Shown here: positions 6,390 to 11,060 of the stretch, one piece after another
Numbering within the stretch: the first letter of the stretch is position 1
How the letters are laid out: the number at the start of each line of letters is the position of its first letter
Origin: Wenzhouxiangella sp.
GTDB lineage: Bacteria; Pseudomonadota; Gammaproteobacteria; Xanthomonadales; Wenzhouxiangellaceae
DNA length: 11,060 bases
NCBI GenBank assembly: GCA_007119095.1
Contig: SKQI01000193.1
Location: 1-11,060 of the forward strand
Direction of reading: 5' to 3'
Notes under the pieces: generated by a model
What the model was told of the DNA's origin: nothing
The model's database searches: none
What the model saw: the letters and a program-made list of their open reading frames with translations, nothing else
Program-made: the position numbers and the translations under genes

Positions 6390-7585
6390 GCCGAGTCCAG
6401 CTGCGACTGCAGGGCCCGCAGGGCCTGCCCAAGACCATCGGGAGCCTGCGGAGCCTGCAATGATTGCAGTTCGCGCAGCCGCTCGCTGGCTTCACTGACA
6501 TCAGCATCTGAATCGTCGAACCATTGTTCCATCAAGTCCAGGGCAGCACCCAGCTGATGACCCAATTCGACCAGGTTGCGCCGAACCAGGGCAAGCTCGG
6601 CAGCGACCAGGCGCAAACGCAGCTGCTCGCGCAGGCTGTCCAGCACCTCATCGGGCAAGGCAAGCTCATCCCGCCGGCTGACCGTAAACAAGCGCCCCAG
6701 GGCCGAGCGCATGTCGGCAAGCCAGCCGCTGCCGTCGGCTTCCAAGTCAGGCGCTGGGTCAGCAGCCTCGGAGGTGGTGCGCAGGGGCCATGCCGAAGTG
6801 GAATCGGCCATCCGAGTCAGGCGTACCTGCCAGCGGGCCCAGTCGGGTTCGCGAGCTGCTTCCAGGCTGTCCATTTCGGCGGCCAGCAATCGCCGGACCT
6901 GGCCCAGTCTCGGGTCGTCAACGGCGCGGACCAAACGCTCGGCGCGTTCATAGGCCCCGCGTGCCGCAGACCAGTCACCGCCCAGCTCGGCACGTTCCTG
7001 ACCGAAGCGCAACAGGGAAGCGGCTTCCAGCAGGCGCAGCCGGCGCTCGAGCTCGCGATCAACCTCGCGCTGCTGACCTTCCTGCTGCCAGAGCTCCTGG
7101 AGCTGAGCCCCAAGCTCGGTTTCAAGTTCGTCGAGACTGCGTGCCTGGCGCTCAACAAGACTGGATAATTCGCTCCTGCTGGAAGCGGCCTGATCCAGTT
7201 GATCAATCAGGCCTTCGCGCTCGACCGCAGCCGCCTCAAGCGTCTGCTCTGTGCGCTCGAGCCGGTCACTCAGCTCTTCCAGGGCCCGCTCAAGATGCTG
7301 CTCGACAGCTTCCACTGAAGCCTTTGAAGCAAAATCCTCTCCTTCGGGCTCTGAATCAAGCCATGGGTAGCTGGCCAGACCAAGGGCCATCAAAGCAACC
7401 ACGGCAACCAGCCACAAACCAAAGCCACCGCCTCGGGCTCTGTTCGATGAAGACGGGGGTGCGGGCCTACCCTCGGACTCAGACTTAACTTCAGAAGCAC
7501 TGAGGTCATCGGAGTCGCTGGTGGAATCTTGCCCATCCGAACGCTGTTTGTTGTTGTCGGGGTCTGTATGGTCGTCTGCGCTCAT
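6386..7585 (-). CDS. hemX: HemX, inner-membrane protein of the haem cluster
   Basis: The 399-residue protein begins with a long hydrophilic Ser/Asp/Glu-rich tail (1-50) and a single membrane helix at about 55-73 (GFGLWLVAVVALMALGLASYPWL). A coiled coil follows, rich in Glu, Leu, Arg and Gln (about 90-190). The C-terminal HemX domain includes RRLRLLEAASLLRFGQERAELGGDWSAARGAYERAERLVRAVDDPRLGQVRRLLAAEM. HemX is often annotated as uroporphyrinogen-III C-methyltransferase, but no SAM-binding methyltransferase motifs are visible, so that name would mislead. A scaffold or membrane tether for haem enzymes is the usual suggestion. The ATG at 7583-7585 lies 105 bp after hemD. It overlaps hemY by 4 nt at the other end. 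Confidence 0.9.
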   Translation of the reverse strand: MSADDHTDPDNNKQRSDGQDSTSDSDDLSASEVKSESEGRPAPPSSSNRARGGGFGLWLVAVVALMALGLASYPWLDSEPEGEDFASKASVEAVEQHLERALEELSDRLERTEQTLEAAAVEREGLIDQLDQAASSRSELSSLVERQARSLDELETELGAQLQELWQQEGQQREVDRELERRLRLLEAASLLRFGQERAELGGDWSAARGAYERAERLVRAVDDPRLGQVRRLLAAEMDSLEAAREPDWARWQVRLTRMADSTSAWPLRTTSEAADPAPDLEADGSGWLADMRSALGRLFTVSRRDELALPDEVLDSLREQLRLRLVAAELALVRRNLVELGHQLGAALDLMEQWFDDSDADVSEASERLRELQSLQAPQAPDGLGQALRALQSQLDSA

Positions 7586-7652
7586 GCCTCGCGCCTGCCA
7601 AGCAATGTATCCATGCCTGTCAGATTACCGTAACTCAACCCCGCTTGTTTGA

Positions 7653-7681
7653 TCTATTCCCGGCAAAAGGCCACTTGCCAA
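7653..7681 (-). promoter_or_regulatory. Candidate promoter upstream of hemX
   Basis: In the hemD-hemX gap the minus strand shows TTGGCA (7676-7681; five of six to the -35 consensus), a 17-base spacer and AATAGA (7653-7658; three of six to the -10). The -10 lies about 67 bases before the hemX ATG. The poor -10 keeps this tentative, and readthrough from hemD may suffice. Confidence 0.25.
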
Positions 7682-7690
7682 AACGATAGC

Positions 7691-8467
7691 TCACCTCGGG
7701 GAACAGCAACGCTGCATAGCCTCCATCATGGCTGCATCATCCGCCCCCCCGGCCAGGACGACCTGACGACAACCCAATTTCGTGGCCATCTCCGCCACCC
7801 GCGGCGATGGCGCAACCATCGAAGCGCCCTGCAATTTCTGCCACTGCTCTGCTGTGAGTTGCTGCCGCAGCCCAAGCAAGGCACCGGCGCTGGCGAGCAG
7901 ACAGACTGGCCGATCCGCTCGATCCAGCGCTTGCAGTGCTTGGGCGGAGATTTGGCGAGGAAGTCGTCTGTAAACGTGCAGGCTGTGAACGCTTGCGCCC
8001 CGCTTGCTCAGCTCACTGGCCAAGGTCTGCCGTCCGCCAGCCGCGGCCAGGATCAACACGCGTTTTTTTGCCACCTGCCCCAACGCCGGCAGCGCCAGCA
8101 TGGCTTCGCTATTGCCAACAGCATCAGGACAGATGATTTTCCGGAGGCCCAATGTCAGAGCAACCTCCCGGGTCCCTGGACCGGGAACAATAACCGGGCA
8201 AGCTGACAGATCGTCGACACCGAATAGCTGGACAGCTTGGCGAACCCCTTCTGCGCTAGTGAAGATGATTCGGTCACAGGGCAGCACGCGCTTGAATGAG
8301 GCCAACAACTGCGCAGGATTCTCCGGCTCATCCAGGCGCAGTGGGCATGCATCGACTGCCATCCAGCCTGCCGCCCGCAAGCGCTCAAGCAAACGGGTGC
8401 CTGCCGCTCCGCTGCGAGTAACAAGAACCGTATTCAATGGCGGTGGCTCAGCTTGATCAGCTTGCAT
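7691..8467 (-). CDS. hemD: Uroporphyrinogen-III synthase HemD
   Basis: HemD closes and inverts ring D of hydroxymethylbilane to give uroporphyrinogen III. The 258-residue product shows the two-lobed pattern of this poorly conserved family: NTVLVTRSGAAGTRLLERLRAAGW near the start, RIIFTSAEGVRQAVQLF, PVIVPGPGTREVALTLGL in lobe two, RVLILAAAGGRQTLASELSKRGASVHSLHVYRR, and SPRVAEMATKLGCRQVVLAGGADDAAMMEAM at the end. I chose ATG 8465-8467. The frame stays open upstream to a TTG at 8561-8563, but that extension would encode the terminator hairpin at 8508-8535 and does not resemble HemD. The ribosome-binding site is weak (GGGT close to the ATG). It stands 283 bp from hemC, whereas the two genes usually touch or overlap. 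Confidence 0.9.
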   Translation of the reverse strand: MQADQAEPPPLNTVLVTRSGAAGTRLLERLRAAGWMAVDACPLRLDEPENPAQLLASFKRVLPCDRIIFTSAEGVRQAVQLFGVDDLSACPVIVPGPGTREVALTLGLRKIICPDAVGNSEAMLALPALGQVAKKRVLILAAAGGRQTLASELSKRGASVHSLHVYRRLPRQISAQALQALDRADRPVCLLASAGALLGLRQQLTAEQWQKLQGASMVAPSPRVAEMATKLGCRQVVLAGGADDAAMMEAMQRCCSPR

Positions 8468-8750
8468 TGACCCGACAACCCAGTAGAAGCAAGGTGAAGC
8501 CCAAAGAAAAAGCCCGCTGAAATCAGCGGGCTTTTCTGTGTAACATCCGGGCGCCTGATACAACTCGCCAAAGTGCTGGGGGCTTGCGTGTTGGCGTTGG
8601 CAGTAGGGGGACGCACCTCAGCAGGAAGTACCGTGGATGGCGCCCGGAATTCAAATCGTTTTAGAACCCCTTCGTGACTGCGTGAATGTACTTTGCCAGA
8701 GCCAAAGCCGTTTGTCCAGCCCTGACCGGAAAAAAAATCCGTGGCCTGCT
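8468..8750. other. 283-bp hemC-hemD spacer
   Basis: Apart from the terminator at 8508-8535, the spacer holds an 8-base A-run (8730-8737; T-run in the hem direction) flanked by CCGG and CCG, 13 bases after the hemC stop. No GC-rich stem precedes that T-run, so it is not a standard terminator. I see no convincing tRNA, small protein or promoter. If hemD has its own promoter, there is little room for it between the terminator and the ATG, so it would have to overlap or lie upstream of the hairpin. Confidence 0.5.
8508..8535. terminator. Bidirectional rho-independent terminator between hemC and hemD
   Basis: A perfect stem of 12-13 bp (8508-8520 with 8523-8535; core AGCCCGCTGA / TCAGCGGGCT) has a 2-4 base loop. 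On the minus strand it ends in TTTTTCTTT and on the plus strand in TTTTCTGT, so it can work in both directions. In the hem direction it lies downstream of hemC and its T-tract ends about 35 bases before the hemD ATG. It could be the end of the esterase-algR-hemC transcript, or an attenuator for hemDXY. Confidence 0.85.
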
Positions 8751-9665
8751 TCACAGTTGCTCGAGAATCTCGGCGCCGCCCTTGTCGAGCAGCTCCCGCG
8801 CTGCCAGCTGGCCCAGTTCTGCTCCTTGATCAATCCCGCCTCGCAGTTCGGCATCAAGACACTGCCGGCCATCACCGCTGGCCAGACGCGCCCGCACATG
8901 CAGCTGTTCACCCACCTGCTCTGCCAGCGCCGCCAGCGGCATCCGACAGTCACCACCCAAGGTGGCAACGACCGCTCGCTCCGCGACCACTGATCTCATT
9001 GTTTTGTCGCAGTGGATAGCCTGGAGGCAGTCTCGAATCCGCTGATCCTCTGCTCGACACTGAACCACGATCACGCCCTGGCCGGGCGCCGGGAGAAACG
9101 CCGGAGGCTCGAGCCTTGATCGATACGGCAACTCCAGAGCGAGACGGTCAATCCCCGCTGCAGCCAGGATCACGGCATCGACCTTGCCGGCGGTCATCAG
9201 CCCAAGGCGCGTTTCCACATTCCCCCTTACCGGCACCACCGTCAGATGAGGAAAACTCCTCAGCAGTTGGCTCTGCCGCCGCAGGCTCGAGGTCCCGACA
9301 CGACTGCCCGGGACCAGATCTGACGGCGCAAGACCGTCTTTCTGCAACCAAAGATCGCACCAGTCTGCTCGCGGCAGCATCGCGACCAGATCGACACCCG
9401 GCGGCGATTGCGCTGGCACATCCTTCAGCGAGTGCACGGCAATGTCCGCCAACCCCTCCAGCAAGGCGGTTTCGAGTTCCTTGAGAAAAAGCCCCTTGCC
9501 ACCGATTTCAGTCAGCGAACGATCCAGCACTTCATCGCCACGCGTACTCATCGGTACCAGCTCCACCAGCAAGCCCGGGTGAGCCCGTCGCAAGCCTTCG
9601 GCCACGTGTTCGCTTTGCCACATTGCAAGCCGGGACTTGCGGGTGGCAATTCTCAGTTTGTCCAT
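8751..9665 (-). CDS. hemC: Hydroxymethylbilane synthase (porphobilinogen deaminase) HemC
   Basis: HemC joins four porphobilinogen units into hydroxymethylbilane in the cytoplasm, using a dipyrromethane cofactor. The 304-residue protein has the family motifs: LRIATRKSRLAMWQ at the start, GGKGLFLKELE (55-65), HSLKDVP with the catalytic Asp82, GTSSLRRQSQ (124-133), RGNVETRL (147-154), APGQGVIVVQCR (193-204) and the cofactor cysteine in LGGDC (Cys240). The segment usually written REDPRDA reads RADWCDL (99-105), so the Arg of the usual RD pair is Cys103. The ATG at 9663-9665 directly follows the TGA of the response-regulator gene with no bases between, so the ribosome-binding site lies inside that gene and translation is probably coupled. 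hemC next to an AlgR-type regulator is a known arrangement in Pseudomonas. Confidence 0.97.
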   Translation of the reverse strand: MDKLRIATRKSRLAMWQSEHVAEGLRRAHPGLLVELVPMSTRGDEVLDRSLTEIGGKGLFLKELETALLEGLADIAVHSLKDVPAQSPPGVDLVAMLPRADWCDLWLQKDGLAPSDLVPGSRVGTSSLRRQSQLLRSFPHLTVVPVRGNVETRLGLMTAGKVDAVILAAAGIDRLALELPYRSRLEPPAFLPAPGQGVIVVQCRAEDQRIRDCLQAIHCDKTMRSVVAERAVVATLGGDCRMPLAALAEQVGEQLHVRARLASGDGRQCLDAELRGGIDQGAELGQLAARELLDKGGAEILEQL

Positions 9666-10391
9666 TCAGGTTTGTCCCATGTCCTTGAGTTGACGACGCA
9701 CCTGGGCCAGGTTACGCCGGCTCACCTCAGGCGCGCAGTCGACGTCGGCCACCTCGACATGATCGCGCCCAGCAGGGTCACGAAACATGCCGCGCAGATG
9801 CATTCTTGAAACCAGCGCATTGCGGTGAACGCGCAAAAATCGGTGCGGAAAGCGCTGTTCCAGATTAACCAGCGATTCCTCGAGCAAATGTACGCCGTTG
9901 ACATGGTGAACGCTGGTGTACTTGTCTTCAGCAAGCAAAACACGAACGTCAGTCAACGGCACCATGGTGACGCGGTCGCCGAGTCGGGCGTTGAGCGAAG
10001 GATGCGTGGCGGCCTCGTTGACAAGCTCAGAGCGAACCCGCGTCAGGGTCCGCAGCAATCTTTCTCGCCGCACCGGCTTGACCAGGTAATCCACGGCCTC
10101 AAGTTCGAACGCCTGAACGGCATATCTCTCGAATGCCGTCACGAACACCACCGCCGGTGGCCGCTCCAGGCGACGAAGAGACTGAGCGAGCTCGAGACCA
10201 CCAAGACTGGGCATTTCCACGTCTAGAAACACGACATCCGGTTCCAGCTCGCGGACCGCTGTCAACACTTGATCCGATTCCGAACACAGGCCAAGCACAT
10301 GGCAATCATCGAGCTCGTCGATCAGGCGCTTGAGCCGCCGCAGCGCCGGCTGCTCATCATCAACCAGCAGCGCGCCCAGGGAATTACTCAT
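9666..10391 (-). CDS. algR: AlgR-like LytTR response regulator
   Basis: The 241-residue protein has an N-terminal receiver domain: acidic pair Asp11-Asp12, phosphoacceptor Asp57 in VVFLDVEMPSLGG, Thr85 and Lys105 in VKPV. A C-terminal LytTR DNA-binding domain spans about 139-235, with DVRVLLAEDKYTSVH, FLRVHRNALVSRMHL and VSRRNLAQVRRQL. LytTR regulators bind direct-repeat promoter sites; AlgR of Pseudomonas controls alginate, type IV pili and virulence genes. The name here rests on architecture plus its position just before hemC. Its start overlaps the esterase stop as ATGA (10388-10391). The expected sensor kinase (AlgZ/FimS type) is not next to it inside the window; it may lie beyond the right edge. 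Confidence 0.93.
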   Translation of the reverse strand: MSNSLGALLVDDEQPALRRLKRLIDELDDCHVLGLCSESDQVLTAVRELEPDVVFLDVEMPSLGGLELAQSLRRLERPPAVVFVTAFERYAVQAFELEAVDYLVKPVRRERLLRTLTRVRSELVNEAATHPSLNARLGDRVTMVPLTDVRVLLAEDKYTSVHHVNGVHLLEESLVNLEQRFPHRFLRVHRNALVSRMHLRGMFRDPAGRDHVEVADVDCAPEVSRRNLAQVRRQLKDMGQT

Positions 10392-11060
10392 TGCCAGATC
10401 GACTTCAGCCAGGCATCAATCGCCTGGATTTCCTCCATGCACACCGAATGCGGCATTGGCCAGGTATTCCACTGCACTTCATGCCCGGCATCGGTAAGCT
10501 GCCTGGCTGCAGCCTCGCCCAGCGCCATTGGCACCACCGGGTCCTGCTGGCCGTGGCCGATGAATACCGGCACGCTCTTGGAAGCCGGGCTGGACCACTG
10601 GTCCAGACTCTGGCCTTCCAGCAGGTAGCAGGACAGGGCCAGGATCCCGCCCAGCGGCTCCGGCCGCGCCAAGCCGCAGCGCAAGGCAATCGCCCCGCCC
10701 TGCGAAAAACCCGCCAGCACCAGATTCTCGGCGGCAATCCCCGAATCGAGCTGCGCGTCGATCACCCGGTCAACGGCAGCCAGCGAGGCATGAATACCGG
10801 CCTGGTCCTGATCGCGGTCTATTTGCATTCCGAGGATGTCGTACCAGGCACGCATCGCCATACCGCCATTGATGGTCACCGGCCGCACCGGCGCATGCGG
10901 AAACACGAACCGCACCGGCCGGGCGGAAGCCGCGCTCAAGTGGGGTACAATCGGCTCGAAATCATGGCCGTCAGCGCCCAGGCCGTGGAGCCAGACCACC
11001 GCATGCTGCGGGTCGGAACCGGTCTCGACGACAACGGCATCCAGTAAATCGCTTTTGGAA
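10388..11060 (-). CDS. Carboxylesterase / acyl-protein thioesterase-like alpha/beta hydrolase (N-terminus cut by window edge)
   Basis: The frame is open to the right edge and reads KSDLLDAVVVETGSDPQHAVVWLHGLGADGHDFEPIVPHL, the typical start of the phospholipase/carboxylesterase family (Abhydrolase_2). Only the first few residues should be missing. An internal GTG at 10997-10999 is not the true start because the conserved sequence continues before it. The catalytic triad is visible: Ser in GFSQGG (codon 10703-10705), Asp in GQQDPVVP (10541-10543) and His in PMPHSV (10448-10450). The oxyanion segment is HGLGADG. Members hydrolyse small carboxylic esters or thioesters in the cytoplasm; the natural substrate is unknown. 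About 223 residues are visible, which fits the family. It heads the visible part of the algR-hemC series and overlaps algR by 4 nt. Confidence 0.93.
   Translation of the reverse strand, partial: SKSDLLDAVVVETGSDPQHAVVWLHGLGADGHDFEPIVPHLSAASARPVRFVFPHAPVRPVTINGGMAMRAWYDILGMQIDRDQDQAGIHASLAAVDRVIDAQLDSGIAAENLVLAGFSQGGAIALRCGLARPEPLGGILALSCYLLEGQSLDQWSSPASKSVPVFIGHGQQDPVVPMALGEAAARQLTDAGHEVQWNTWPMPHSVCMEEIQAIDAWLKSIWQ

Noticed and set aside
6386..7585. HemX as a uroporphyrinogen-III methyltransferase
   Set aside because: The sequence is a membrane helix plus coiled coil without SAM-binding motifs. The enzyme name is a carried-over annotation of the family.
8468..8563. 32-residue upstream extension of HemD from a TTG
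   Set aside because: It would translate the terminator stem, and HemD family proteins start near the VLVTR motif.
8630..8670. tRNA-like T-arm (TTCAAATC) near the hemC-hemD gap
   Set aside because: The flanking bases do not form a T stem, and no anticodon arm or acceptor stem can be drawn.
8726..8741. T-run after hemC as a terminator
   Set aside because: No GC-rich hairpin directly precedes the T-run on the hemC strand. The real terminator is at 8508-8535.
8434..8754. 106-residue minus-strand frame whose GTG overlaps the hemC stop
   Set aside because: The GTGA overlap is tempting, but the frame encodes the terminator hairpin, overlaps the hemD start in another frame, and has no recognisable domain.

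Overview
The window comes from a GC-rich gammaproteobacterial chromosome. The order lytTR-type response regulator, hemC, hemD, hemX, hemY matches the algR-hem neighbourhood known from Pseudomonas and relatives, and TypA/BipA and the AlgR-like regulator look gammaproteobacterial. I cannot name the genus; a Wenzhouxiangella- or Xanthomonadales/Chromatiales-like organism is a guess. Nearly everything is core metabolism on the minus strand. No complete IS, CRISPR array, tRNA, rRNA or phage gene is visible.

Layout, left to right. 1-123 (+) is the last 40 residues of an unidentified membrane protein. 124-376 holds no gene. It carries short TTTCCGG repeats and a 184-bp nested palindrome (171-354) with 22-bp terminal inverted repeats and a possible 8/9-bp target duplication, so it resembles a MITE or a large structured RNA. 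377-1564 (-) is a LivK-type lipoprotein and 1575-2783 (-) an ACAD10/11-like acyl-CoA dehydrogenase. Both are read leftwards as a tight pair. 2784-3279 is a 496-bp gap with an AT-rich imperfect palindrome, a strong plus-strand terminator with no recognisable gene before it, and an inverted repeat abutting the typA stop. 3280-5088 (-) is typA.

5187-11060 (-) is one leftward series: a carboxylesterase (cut by the window's right edge), the AlgR-like regulator, hemC, hemD, hemX and hemY. Esterase/regulator and hemX/hemY overlap by 4 nt, and the regulator stop directly abuts the hemC start. HemC and HemD catalyse consecutive steps of tetrapyrrole synthesis (porphobilinogen to hydroxymethylbilane to uroporphyrinogen III). 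HemX and HemY are membrane-anchored accessory proteins of the same pathway.

The series is interrupted between hemC and hemD by a 283-bp gap containing a strong bidirectional terminator, which suggests that hemDXY is controlled separately or by attenuation. I found no convincing new multi-gene system. The items most worth a second look are non-coding: the palindromic element at 171-354, the orphan terminator at 3184-3216 and the hemC-hemD terminator.
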